Assembly (NCBI GenBank): GCA_003833135.1
Contig: QZLH01000056.1
Location: 145,415-209,414 of the forward strand
Length of the DNA stretch: 64,000 nucleotides
Direction of reading: 5' to 3'
From: Oehlia diaphana
Taxonomy: Eukaryota; Glomeromycota; Glomeromycetes; Glomerales; Glomeraceae
Below the pieces are notes generated by a model. That model saw nothing but the letters and a program-made list of their open reading frames with translations. It was not told the DNA's origin and did no database searches. Shown piece after piece: positions 25,300 through 36,550 of the stretch. A program made the position numbers and the translations under genes. The first letter of the stretch is position 1. Every line of letters begins with the position of its first letter.

Positions 25300-26760
25300 T
25301 CATTGAAAGAAGTAAATATTTCTTTAATCCATTATGGAATACTCATGATGCTTATTCTAACAAATTCTTGTTAAAAAGCAGTGATGTTAATAATGAACCA
25401 ACCAATCAATAAGTCCAATTTTAGTAAACTACTATGTAGTAATATAAGCATCAAAGAATTCAAAGATGCTATAGACGCGACCATACTTTAAGTGGAGAGT
25501 ATAAAGAACTAAACACCATAATTCAGTTTATATAAGTTTGTTGATACATTATATATACATTATAATACACTATTTGAAGAGCTAATCTTGTTTTTCCTAT
25601 TGCACAGAAAATTAAACATGAACTGCTTAAACAATTGTTCTGATAAAATTCTTAACCACAACAATATCAATTGTCACTGCTATCTCAATAATCATTCTAT
25701 CATTAATCATTATCTTAACTTAGTCAAAAAAGAAATAGATATCCAGTCACATTAGTGCCATAACTTTAGGTGACTTATAGTAAAGATTCAATTTTTTGAA
25801 AATATAATAAGTAAATCTTCTGGGATAGACCTGGTAATTATCAGAATTTTTTTAATTTATATTTAAATTCTAAATTTATTTATATTTCTTAGGGAACCAT
25901 CACAGTCACAGGCGATATAGGAATACTGAACATTGATGGCCTGGTCTCTGAATTATTAATTTTTTTACATCAAAATGGAATAAAGAAAAAAACTTAGTTA
26001 GTTCTCAAATAAAAGAATGTCAAGCAATTTATACTAGTTTTAGACCCATATATAATTAAGAAATCAATTCAGACTTATGCTATTTGAATATGTCATCTTA
26101 TATAAGGGTATTATATAATTTTCAACAATGTTTTGTATATGAGTTTAATCTAGATGACCAATCTATATAAGCTTCAATTAGAGTTATCTGAACTTAACAA
26201 TAATGAGATATTAGAAGTAGTATGTAAAGTATAAAAAGTTAATCAAATTATAAATTTTTTATTGATTTTCTTAATTATTTTATAGCCTAATGCAACAATA
26301 GTAACCAGAATATTGCAAATAATGAAATAGAAGTGCGATCTGCTCAGCTGGTCAGTCAGTTAAGTAATAAAGAAATCTAAGGAATAAAGTGAAAGAGTTT
26401 TCATAAAATATTCACCTATAGAAATCAATGTACAGGTGAACTAATTGGAAAAATTGCTAAAAGTATGAGTTAGAATTATATACAAAAATTAGCAAAATTA
26501 ATTAAAATTGGTTAGGCTTTACAGTTGAAAATTTATTTAATATTGACTTTTATAAGTATAGGCGAAATGCTATAGTTCACAAAGAGAAGTAGAACTGTAT
26601 AATATAGATTATGTACAGGAAGAGGCTCTTACAGTTAGATATAGCAACTATTCAATTCATGGAATCAGATGTTAAAGAATCATTAGAAAAGTGTATCAAA
26701 TTTATACTTTAATATTTACAATATCTAATCAAAAAAGAGAAAATTCAATAATATTAGAAA
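25300..26760 (+). pseudogene. Decayed multi-exon gene of unknown family
   Basis: One reading frame (in register with the ATG at 25618) keeps coding-like content from 25303 to 25755. It includes a segment reading SIKEFKDAIDATIL (about 25450-25490) and a Cys/His/Asn-rich piece MNCLNNCSDKILNHNNINCH from 25618, but it is broken by several in-frame TAA codons. After an acceptor-like TTTCTTAG at about 25892, another open piece reads GTITVTGDIGILNIDGLVSEL. A third near 26154-26235 reads LYKLQLELSELNNNEILEVV before a GTATAA donor-like site. The consistent plus-strand exon/intron order suggests an old gene copy, not noise. I do not recognise the family. Confidence 0.4.
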
Positions 26761-27799
26761 TTAACTCTTTAATAATACACCAAGCATAAAATAATTTGAA
26801 GTATATAATGATTAATATTTATTTTAAATAAAATTCTTAAACGTGAATTTGAAATATTATCACAAATTTTTCTATAATAAATATTGCACAAAGCACCTGA
26901 TATCAATAAATTTTATTATAATTTCAGGCTAATCAATATACAGTATATTTATAATATATTTTTTTTATTATTTTTATATTATTATAACAATTCATAATTT
27001 GTATTTAATTGGTGATTAAATTAATTCAAAAAAAAGTTGATTTATCAATTTATAAAAATTTTTGCATAGAAAATTCTTTCTATATGAAAATATTTTATTT
27101 TAATTATTGAATTTAATTTCTATAGTAGCAAATTGTGAAAAACTCAAAATAATTACTAACAATTATTGAACGAATTCATCCCTTAGAAATAAATAATAAA
27201 ATAATTGCATCATTTGAATACCTTTAGAGCAATTCAGTATTTTCAATTTCTGCATAAAGTAAAACAAGTGATTAGCACTGTACTATCATTCCTTTTATTT
27301 ATACCAAAATAAATTCAATTAAATATCAAATTTATTTAACATAATAATATTTTATAAAACAGATTGTTCCAGACATTTAATCATATGATAAATTTAATAA
27401 TTTGTCTTTTATAATCTTTTATTAAAAATAAAAAATTTGCAATGAAATGTCTTATGTTAAATAATTAGATAAATGTATATTAAAAGAAAAAAAAGGAACG
27501 TGATTATAATTAAAAATTTTTAAAAATATTTCTTTTTTTTTAACCTTATAATTATTAAAATATTAAACTTTATTCTTTTGACATTTTATAATTTTTTATT
27601 TGCTTTTTTTGAAACAGCCCATTTCAAAAATATTTGAATTGCAGATTTTTTGCAAAAAAAAAAAAATGTAAATTTTATATATATATGTATAATTTTTTTT
27701 TCATTTTTAAATTAATAATTGGTTTAATAATTAATTGAAAAAATTCAACTTGGAAAATTGGTAAGTTATATGTTTAGTTCTTAAAACAAGTTTTTTATA

Positions 27800-28712
27800 A
27801 TAGATACTCTGAAGTAAAATTTATATCTATTATCTGTTAAAAAACAGATATCTGCAAATATTCAAATATCTGGATTGAATGAATATAGAATTCTGGATAT
27901 CCAGATAATTTGATGGATATCCAGATATTATCTGTTAAAAGTAATTTAGACAAATTTTATAATGCCAGCCAGAATTATTCTAAAATATTTTTTTTTCAGA
28001 CATTTATATTATACAGCCTTCCAAAAAGGAAAATTTTGATTTTTAAGAAAAATAATTTTTGTGGAATAGCTATTGCTAAAAATGGGGTTGTCTAAAGCAG
28101 AGTCAAATCACGTGATTCGATGTAATATGAATGAACTAATTTTTTTATGAATCAAGTTTAACATAAACTTGAAAATCATAAAATAAGTGTATCTTAGCCT
28201 GCTCTACGAGTTTACTTAAGGTTAAAAGGTAGATTTTGAATACTGGTTTTCACTTTATATATTAGCAAAAGCTTTTTTGCTGATCATATCCAAAAATAGA
28301 TAAACAAAAATGAAAAGTCAAATAAATCGAAAACGGCATTCAAAACTCATTTTGTCATTCTAAGTAAACTTGCAGAGCAGGCCAAAATACACTTAATATA
28401 TATATTTAAAAAGTTGTATATATATTGCGAAAAATTTTATTTAGAAAATAAATTTTTTTCGAAGTCACGTGATTTAACTCCGCTTTAGACGTCCCTAAAA
28501 ATGGAAATGATCATCTTACTAGGCGTAATCCTGGCCAGAATTATAAATTTAGACCTGAATTAGTCTGTAAAAATAATTGGATATCTGGATAATTTAGAAT
28601 ATCTAAATTATATCTGAATAAATCAACTGGATATCTGGATAAACAGATAACACAAAAATCAGATATCTGGATGGACAAATATAAACTTTAAATCTACTTT
28701 GAAGAAGTATAA
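27800..28712. mobile_element. Palindromic element with GGATATCTGGATA-type ends, interrupted by a nested MITE
   Basis: Both ends are dense in one near-palindromic word. On the left are CAGATATCTG, GGATATCCAGATAA and GGATATCCAGATA (27845-27935). On the right are TTGGATATCTGGATAA, CTGGATATCTGGATAA and CAGATATCTGGATG (28575-28675). Outermost, ATTTATATCTATTATCTG on the left resembles the complement of the right end around 28680-28700. The internal parts at 27962 and 28535 each contain a CCAGAATTAT core also seen at 39.5 kb. The left and right halves are separated by a complete 409-bp MITE. I could not fix a target duplication for the outer element, so its borders are approximate. Confidence 0.55.
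28086..28494. mobile_element. 409-bp foldback MITE, Mutator-like (10-bp TSD), nested
   Basis: The element is flanked by a perfect 10-bp direct repeat CTAAAAATGG (28076-28085 and 28495-28504). Its ends are inverted repeats: GGTTGTCTAAAGC on the left and GGACGTCTAAAGC on the right strand, both continuing into a shared AAATCACGTGA. Inverted similarity extends far inside (AAGTGTAT, GCCTGCTCT, AGTTTACTTA and TTTTGAAT blocks on both arms), so most of the element can fold back on itself. A 9-11 bp target duplication with long inverted repeats fits Mutator-like MITEs. It carries no gene. It sits inside the palindromic element at 27.8-28.7 kb and is therefore younger than it. Confidence 0.85.
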
Positions 28713-29887
28713 GTTCTTTAAGATATATTTTAATCAATATTCTTAACTAAACTGGTAATCAAATGTTAAATAATTTTTCATTTCACATAATTATAGTCAG
28801 TCAAAATTATGTGATAGTAACAATTTTCAATTAATCGCAGCAAAAAAATAAATTTAAAAATTTGTGCTAAATTATAGTTTATTTACATGCTCAGATTTTT
28901 TGAATTTAATCTGCTAATATAAATTAATTATTTGGATGTTAAAGGAAAAAGTGTTATATTTTCCATTATTTTGTGCTTTGTTAATAAGCTGGCTATAAAG
29001 GAGATGCAGTAGAACCCTGAACATTACTAAAAAAACTCAGATCTGAATTTGTATAAACCTTATAATTAATTTCTATTTTAAATATATATATAATTTATCT
29101 TTTTAGGTGTAATATTGACTGAGATATCACATTTTAAAATTTTAGTTACACAGAATCTAAGTTGTTTTAGGAAAGTTTGAAGTCCTGATGCAGTCCATAA
29201 CCAGCAAAGATGCAGTTTTATAGGTAGCTATAGTATTGATAGGGAAATACGGAGATGAAAGCAGGTAACTACTGAATGTGGCTACTAATCTACAGTTATA
29301 ATAAATATAATTTATGCTAACCCAAATTGTTTTTTAAGATATATCACATTTTCCTTTTTCTTTTCTATGCCTTGTGATTTAACAATTTGTAATCATTTTT
29401 GAAAACTTCTTGTTAGAATCGCCTTGTCTAAACCAAATAGTTTTTTCCATATCCCAGGATATATTTAGTTATGGGCGTGATTTTGTCATCAACTCATCAT
29501 GAGTATGACAAATAAATATTATTAATTTATCAAAATTGCAAAGTATTCTTTTCATATGATGACCAAAATAAATATGAAAAGTTTACAACATTAATTATTT
29601 ATTTATAATTTATAAATACCAATCAGTTTATAATCTTGTATCTATATTATATATATAGTATTTAATAGGTGATTTGTTATATTTGCATTCATTTTTTTTT
29701 ATTTTTGCTTTGAAATATTGACTAATAATATTTTATTAGTGTTAACAGTAATGCCAAAATAAAAACTATTTATTTTTTCAAACTAATTTATTACCTTCAC
29801 ATTTTATTTGTTAAATATGCAAAGTAAATGTAAATTTTATATATGAATATGTATAAACGTATAAATCTATATAGTATGTATATAAAG
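28713..29887. other. Intergenic with one coding-like scrap
   Basis: The DNA is AT-rich. Around 29160-29290 a plus-strand stretch with balanced composition is open in pieces in two frames and is probably a decayed exon. No gene is called. Confidence 0.35.
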
Positions 29888-29889
29888 TA

Positions 29890-30061
29890 CAGTCAAACCT
29901 TGATATAGTGAACCCTTGATATAGTGAATTTTTCAGATAACTATAATAAATTTCCTCTCGTTATAACGAATTAACCAATCAAATCTCTTATAATCTTCAC
30001 TATAACCCTATAGCGAAGTTGAGGTCTGGAACCTAGGGTTCGTTATAACAAGGGTTGACTG
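29890..30061. mobile_element. 172-bp mariner/pogo-like MITE
   Basis: Terminal inverted repeats begin CAGTCAAACCTTG on the left and CAGTCAACCCTTG on the right strand and continue into ATA(T/A)(A/C)G(T/A)GAACCC-like sequence. The element is bordered by TA on both sides (29888-29889 and 30062-30063), the target duplication of Tc1/mariner/pogo elements. It has no coding capacity. Related ends occur at 39385, 53341 and 63791. Confidence 0.8.
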
Positions 30062-30190
30062 TACATGACTATAATTTTACTGAAGGTCGTAGCTCTGGTT
30101 ATGTATTAAGTATAATTACATTCATTTAAAATGATTCACAGTTTTCTTATTACGATAGATGTATTATATAAAAAATATACTTTTTGCTTT

Positions 30191-31178
30191 CTTTACTAAA
30201 AATAGCCAATTTTTTGAAATATTTTTATAAACCTAGATACAATGGCTTTCAAAACAATTGTGCAATTATTTTGTAAAATTTTTAAAATATATCAATATAT
30301 TTTTGAGGTATTTTTGAGATTAACATATTAAAATAATATCAAAATTAATTATATTATAATAATAAAATAATAGCAANNNNNNNNNNNNNNNNNNNNNNNN
30401 NNNNNNNNNNNNNNNNNNNNNNNNNNNNNNNNNNNNNNNNNNNNNNNNNNNNNNNNNNNNNNNNNNNNNNNNNNNNNNNNNNNNNNNNNNNNNNNNNNNN
30501 NNNNNNNNNNNNNNNNNNNNNNNNNNNNNNNNNNNNNNNNNNNNNNNNNNNNNNNNNNNNNNNNNNNNNNNNNNNNNNNNNNNNNNNNNNNNNNNNNNNN
30601 NNNNNNNNNNNNNNNNNNNNNNNNNNNNNNNNNNNNNNNNNNNNNNNNNNNNNNNNNNNNNNNNNNNNNNNNNNNNNNNNNNNNNNNNNNNNNNNNNNNN
30701 NNNNNNNNNNNNNNNNNNNNNNNNNNNNNNNNNNNNNNNNNNNNNNNNNNNNNNNNNNNNNNNNNNNNNNNNNNNNNNNNNNNNNNNNNNNNNNNNNNNN
30801 NNNNNNNNNNNNNNNNNNNNNNNNNNNNNNNNNNNNNNNNNNNNNNNNNNNNNNNNNNNNNNNNNNNNNNNNNNNNNNNNNNNNNNNNNNNNNNNNNNNN
30901 NNNNNNNNNNNNNNNNNNNNNNNNNNNNNNNNNNNNNNNNNNNNNNNNNNNNNNNNNNNNNNNNNNNNNNNNNNNNNNNNNNNNNNNNNNNNNNNNNNNN
31001 NNNNNNNNNNNNNNNNNNNNNNNNNNNNNNNNNNNNNNNNNNNNNNNNNNNNNNNNNNNTATAATTACAAAATAATAACAAAAGTATAACAAAAACATTT
31101 TGATGTATTAAATATATTTTTGTAGTATGTTAAAATTATTACAAAATCATTTCAAAAAATTGACCATTTTTAGTAAAG
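30191..31178. mobile_element. Foldback element of unknown type containing an assembly gap
   Basis: The 30-bp segment 30191-30220 and the reverse complement of 31149-31178 agree at 28 of 30 positions (both begin CTTTACTAAAAAT and end CAATTTTTTGAAAT). The DNA between the arms is AT-rich and mostly Ns. The arms may be inner parts of longer inverted repeats, so the true element ends and target duplication are not defined. It could be a MITE or a foldback element. Confidence 0.5.
30377..31059. other. Assembly gap (683 N)
   Basis: A run of unknown bases. The open frames that cross it are artefacts of translating N. Confidence 0.99.
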
Positions 31179-31755
31179 TTTCTTAATATTCAATATGTTT
31201 TTGATCCTACTTGGATTTAATAGTACTATAAATTGAGTTTATACATACTACTGAAATTCAAATATTTTAATTAAATTGAATATTTTTATTTTATTTTATT
31301 TTTTTTTTGGCTACAAAACCTTATTTTAAGAATTTTGATTTTTTTTATTTTTGATAAAACTTATCAATTATAGTGTAATCTTAAAAAAATCATCAAGTCT
31401 GGACTGACTCTCTAAAATGATGTAAAAATCCAAGTTTTTTTTTATTATACTGCTATTGTCTTTTTGTGATAAATTTAATATATCAATAAATTATATATAC
31501 TGATATTTAAATTTTGATCTAGTTAAAAAATTTTGCTTATTTCCATACTTGTAAAATAAATTTGTGATTTGTAATGACTACCATAAATTATCTTTTTTTT
31601 ATCTCTTATTTACAGTAGAATTTGATGAAATTATAAAAATTTTTCAATATCTTTATACTATATTAATCTATATGTCTTATTTCCGTTGAACAAAACAATC
31701 TTTAGCATATGTTGTATGTCAAATGTCAATTTGCATCAAATGATACCAGCCTATA

Positions 31756-33346
31756 GTATTCCGAATAGATCAAATCAGATCAGATTTGAAATGAATTCGA
31801 TATAATCCAAATTCAGATTAAAAATAAATGGATTTGATCCAATCCGAATTCAGATCAAAAAAAATTGGATTTGATCCAATCCGAATCTAAAACAAACTTG
31901 ATTCGATTTGGTCTAAATTAAATTCAGATTTATCCAGCCCGATCTGAATCTGAAATTTAAAAAAATGTTTTGCAATATTTTTTTAACGATTTTAAATAAA
32001 AACATTGTAAAACATTTTTATTTAACGTTTTACAACATTTTTTTAATGATTTTAATAAAAAACATTGCAGAACGTTTTTTATTTGCAATATAAAGGAAAA
32101 AAAACCATTTCGCAATGGTTTTTTAGTTATTTTAATAAAAAATGTTGCAAAACATTTTTTATTTTTAATTTAAAAGAAAAAAACCATTTCACAATGGTTT
32201 TTTAGTTATTTTAATAAAAAACGTTGCGAACCGTTTTTTACTTGTAATAAAAAGTAAAAAAACCGTTTCACAATAGTTTTTTAGTTATTTTAATAAAAAA
32301 TGTTGCAAAATATTTTTTATTTTTAATTTATCAAAAAAAAACGTTTCGCAACATTTTTTTAACGATTATAATAAAAAACATTGCAAAACGTTTTTTATTA
32401 TTAATTTAAAAGAAAAAAACCATTTTGCAACAGTTTTTTTAACTATTTTAATAAACGTTGTGAAATGTTTTTTACTTGCAATATAAAGTAAAAAAACCAT
32501 TTCGCAACAGTTTTTCAACTATTTTAATAAAAAACGTTGCAAAACGTTTTTTATTTTTAATTTATCAAAAAAAAATGTTTCACAATATTTTTTTTAATGA
32601 TTATAATAAAAAACGTTGTGAAATGTTTTTTATTTTAATTTAAAAGGAAAAAACTGTTTCGCAACAGTTTTTTTAACTAATTTTAATAAAAAATGTTGCG
32701 AAATGTTTTTTACTTGCAATATAAAGTAAAAAAAACCATTTTGCAACAGTTTTTTTAACTATTTTAATAAAAAACGTTGCAAAACATTTTTTATTTTTAA
32801 TTTATCAAAAAAAAAACGTTTCGCAACATTTTTTTTAATGATTATAATAAAAAATGTTGTGAAATGTTTTTTATTTTAATTTAAAAGAAAAAAACTGTTT
32901 TGCAATGGTTTTTTTAACTAATTTTAATAAAAAAATGTTGCAAAACGTTTTTTACTTGCAATATAAAGTAAAAAAACCATTTAGCAATAGTTTTTTAACT
33001 ATTTTAATAAAAAACATTGCAAAACATTTTTTATTTTTAATTTATCGAAAAAAAAATATTTCACAACATTTTTTTTAATGATTATAATAAAAAACATTGC
33101 GAAACATTTTTTATTTTAATTAAAAACCATTTCACAATAGTTTTAGACTGAATCTGATCCAGATCCATTCGAATCAATCTGATCTGATCCGTTTTAATGA
33201 AATATTGATCCGATCCGATTCAATCTAAAGCGGATCAAATTTTTTTTGATTCAGATCGGATCACGGATCATAAAATATATAATCTGATCTGGTCCGTTAC
33301 GGATCAGATCCGCAGATATGAATCGGATCAGATTTTTTTGGAACAC
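31756..33346. mobile_element. 1,591-bp non-autonomous element with GGATCAGATCC ends, 12-bp TSD and an internal palindromic array
   Basis: A perfect 12-bp direct repeat TACCAGCCTATA flanks it (31744-31755 and 33347-33358). The extreme ends are GTATTCC on the left and GTGTTCC on the right strand. The terminal 200 bp on each side consist of reiterated near-palindromic words (ATCAGATC, GGATTTGATCCAATCCG, GGATCAGATCCG). The interior, about 31960-33140, is a tandem array of about 15 units of 80 bp. There is no open reading frame, so the element must have been moved by proteins encoded elsewhere. The superfamily is unclear because a 12-bp duplication is longer than that of the common DNA transposons. 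Confidence 0.8.
31960..33140. repeat. Higher-order tandem array: 80-bp palindromic units in 240-bp triplets
   Basis: The landmark T(T/A)TAATAAAA recurs at 32051, 32131, 32210, 32289, 32368, 32447, 32523, 32602, 32682, 32763, 32843, 32923, 33003 and 33083, i.e. about every 80 bp. Three unit types alternate. The type with GATTATAATAAAA is at 32368, 32602, 32843 and 33083, about 240 bp apart. Each unit carries facing arms such as CGTTTCGCAACATTTTTT and AAAAAATGTTGTGAAATG, so each can form a hairpin of roughly 18-20 bp. No protein is encoded. Confidence 0.85.
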
Positions 33347-33358
33347 TACCAGCCTATA

Positions 33359-34057
33359 TACTGTATATTATATACCCGCAATATTAGTATTTACATTTTA
33401 TTACTAAAACAAAATTTTTAATTTATTTGTAATGATTTATCCTTTTTAATAACTTATCTTCATTATTTCTATTTTATTTTAATAATTTATTGTTGAATGA
33501 AAGATTACTATAAAGAATAATTATCAAATGTCAATTAATAAAGTGAATTAAAATCATTAGATAAGCAAATCTAATAATCCTATACAATTGGATATCCAAT
33601 GTTCAATTTACCAATGAATATTATCCAAATCTAATACTGGCTTTCTAATGAATCTATAATAAATTCTGAGAATTAAATAATATTAACTTTAATAAATCAA
33701 GCAAATTATTTATAATTCAATCTTATGACATATTTTTTCAATTAAAAAAATGCCAAGATTTTTTTCACAAAAAGAAGGATATATATATATTAAATAACTT
33801 AATTTTAAGAAAAATGTGAGAAAAAAAAATCTTTTGTAAAAGTTTCACATATATCAAACACTTATTAGTATCATCTAGAAAAAACAAGACTTGAAAAAAA
33901 ATCCATTTCCTTTTTAATAAGCAATAAATGATATTTTATATTTATATTAGTTCATGAAAGAAATCTAATTATAATTAGTAATCTAATTCTATTTTTGTAG
34001 GAAATTTTAAAATTCGTGATTAAAAAAAAATTGGAAAGAAATAATTTTTAAATTCAT
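33359..34057. other. Intergenic, no gene seen
   Basis: Very AT-rich DNA without open frames of note. Confidence 0.5.
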
Positions 34058-34130
34058 CTGGAATGGGCTTGAACTCACAACCTTAAGTTTTCCAAAACTT
34101 TTATTATTATGCTATATAAACTTGTAAAAA
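34058..34130 (-). other. tRNA-like sequence (degenerate tRNA or SINE head)
   Basis: On the minus strand, TATAGCATAATAATAAAAG resembles an internal A box, a stem-like TTTTGGAAAAC lies where the anticodon arm would be, and GTGAGTTCAAGCCC resembles a B box/T-arm (consensus GGTTCGANTCC). Spacing of the two boxes is close to that of a tRNA. The acceptor stem does not pair well, so this is more likely a tRNA pseudogene or the head of a tRNA-derived SINE. Confidence 0.35.
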
Positions 34131-34499
34131 TAAATGGATAAAAGTGAAGTCTTTTAATTTTCACTAAATCTTAATTATTCTGAAGTCATATTTATGTTCT
34201 CTGAAAGGTCATCAATGTATCCTATAATATTGATAAATGATAAAATTATATTTTCAATTCTGTATTATTAAAATCATAATGAAAAAAATGATGGTGACAT
34301 GTTCATAGACTCTGTAAAATATGCAGTTGATTAAATAAAGAATGTGAGTACTGTACTATTGAACTAAATAATATAAATAATTGGGTTACGTATATAATTC
34401 CAATAAGAAAATTACTACGCAATTTCAAGTATATTAAGTATTAAATAAGTGAAGTGGACAAAATTCTTAAGTAGAGTACTTAGTGAAAGCTAATCATTC

Positions 34500-34972
34500 T
34501 TTTTAATTTATAGATGCCCTGCAAGAAATTTGCAAGAACAATATTTAGTTATAATGAAGAGTCAAATACCATGTCAACCTTTTCTTTGTTCATAGTATAT
34601 TTTTGAGAAGCACCATCTGGTAGGTGACGTGAGGCAATATCCTTCTAAAGTCTCAAGTAAAGGTAAAGTTACAAGTATTTGTTTGAAAGAACTTACAAAA
34701 ACACAGCTTTAGGTTATTGCGTCCTTTCACTGACATCTCTCCTAGACACTGAGAAGATCTTATTCATATCTCAGCCAGGTCCATCAGCTAACAGAGTTAT
34801 TATAGATAGACCTGCCAGCTCACAAGGTTGCTGTAACTTCCTTGATCATTGCATCCACTTGTTCACCATATATATATATATATCATCAGAAATGAGGGTA
34901 ATGCAGGCAAAGCCCACTCTCTTTAGCTTTACGAAAACAGTTCAATATACCTTTAATATTGAAATTTGAAAC
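34500..34972. pseudogene. Coding-like, G+C-richer remnant of uncertain strand
   Basis: A 96-codon plus-strand frame (34679-34969) and, on the minus strand, coherent but stop-broken stretches (one reading HLPDGASQKYTMNKEKVDM near 34560-34640, another reading VDAMIKEVTATL followed after a stop by AGRSIITLLADGPG near 34780-34860) overlap here. The minus-strand reading looks more protein-like, which suggests a decayed gene on that strand. No family is recognised. Confidence 0.3.
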
Positions 34973-35184
34973 CCAAAATATTTTGGAAAGCATTTTATGT
35001 TTCTTTTTTTAGAAATTAATATTCAATAAAAATGGTAAGCTTCAACAGGGGATTTTAAAATTCACCATCTTCTATCAAGTACAGCTAAGCCCTAATAAGA
35101 TGCACTTGGATATTTCCTTTTGAACCCTTAGAAGTATTTCTTTCTTTTTTTTGTTGTAAAGTAATAATATATAAAACCTATAAA

Positions 35185-35330
35185 AACAAAGTGAAATATT
35201 GTAAAAAAAAAATATTGTAAAAAAATAAAAATATCACATAAAATATTGCAAAAAAAAAAAAAATATTGTAAAAAAAATATTGTAAAAAAGTAAAAATATT
35301 GTGAAAAATGTTTTTTAAAAAAGAGTAAAA
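35185..35330. repeat. AAATATTGTAAAAA minisatellite
   Basis: About eight imperfect copies of (A)nTATTGTAAAA of 15-25 bp each, with variable A-runs. Low-complexity repeat without coding potential. Confidence 0.7.
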
Positions 35331-35416
35331 AAAAAAATCCTATTTGCAGGATAAAGTATTTATATAGTTTTTTGGGGTATATTTATGTATGTAACAATGA
35401 TTAACTAAATTATACG

Positions 35417-35461
35417 ATTAGTCATGACTCAAGACTCATTGACTTATGAGTCATGACTAAT
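35417..35461. repeat. Perfect 15-bp inverted repeat built from GTCATGACT words
   Basis: ATTAGTCATGACTCA (35417-35431) and TGAGTCATGACTAAT (35447-35461) are exact reverse complements separated by 15 bp. The spacer contains further copies of the same half-word (AGACTCATTGACT). The arms are themselves near-palindromic, so the sequence can fold in more than one register. It is a compact version of the word-repeat ends at 27.8 and 31.8 kb. Confidence 0.75.
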
Positions 35462-36480
35462 ATATATTACAACATACTTTAATATTACTATTTAATAAAC
35501 GTTACTTATGTAATACAAACAAGATATGAGTAATTTTTTTACGAAAAGTTTATTTTATTGATTATGATCTCATATGATTTTTCCCATAATTCAAGTACCA
35601 TCATTTTGACTGCAGTTTGCTGAAGTGGTAACAACAATCAGAAAATATGGATCTTTGTTACAATCATTAAACACTCTATTATGACTATTTTTTATATTTT
35701 GTTTGCGAAATTTTAAATGACTTTTCTGTTTGTGTAACAATATTGAGCGAGTTTATTATATATTGATGATTAAAGAAAGAAAAGAAAAATGATATTTATT
35801 TTAAATTATTAAAACTTGTTTTGACTTTCAATATAGTTTCACTATTTGTTTATTACTCATTGGTGTCAATGTACATCAAAACATAATGGAATAACATGCT
35901 GAATATAACTTACAGTACAGGTATTTGTTTAAAACATAAAAACATCCAAGCAATTTTCACAGCATTTTTGAATATTTTGTAGTTCTTTTAACTCACTTAT
36001 TTCATGTTCACTATATTCCGAATCCATAAATATACATCCAAGTATATATTATATAAGTGATGTAACAAATTTTTGCAATATTTTTACGCACAAAAGGATG
36101 TCCAAACGTATTTTTCTCTATGGTGAAAGCAATCATCATCATTCCGAATAGGTATGGGATTACTGGACTAGACTTTAATTTGGTGTTGGATCAAAGGAAT
36201 TTTTATCACTTGTATTTACAGATTCTAAGGGAATAAATATTTTTAAAATCTTTTAAATATATACTGTATATCATCGACAAGAAATGTTAGCCGAGTAATT
36301 AAAAGGGAAAGATTTACGTAAATCAATGTATATTGTGAACTTTCTAAATTTGCAGTTTGTACAAAATCAGCCCAATTATAAACCAGGCAAACGGGTTGTA
36401 TATAATTTAATTGTGAATCTAATCAAACATTCTCTGTTGAATAAAAAAGTAGACCTTATTTTGATAGAGTTAAAATTATA

Positions 36481-36550
36481 TTAATTGGTTGAGTGGTTGA
36501 GTGACTACGGATGGATTCATCTAAGTCGTGGGAATTCTAGAGAACGTGAC
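36481..36550 (+). other. Possible tRNA-like/SINE fragment
   Basis: TTGGTTGAGTGGTTGAGTG resembles the D-arm/A-box part of a Ser- or Leu-type tRNA, and GTCGTGGGAATTCTAG is a poor B-box candidate about 35 bp downstream. No acceptor stem can be drawn. Kept only as a weak candidate. Confidence 0.2.

Noticed and set aside
30320..31098. Two open frames of about 250 codons on the minus strand
   Set aside because: They consist almost entirely of untranslated Ns in the assembly gap.
31960..33140. Regular repeats resembling a CRISPR array
   Set aside because: Units are contiguous without unique spacers, in a eukaryotic genome, and lie inside a transposon-like element with a target duplication.
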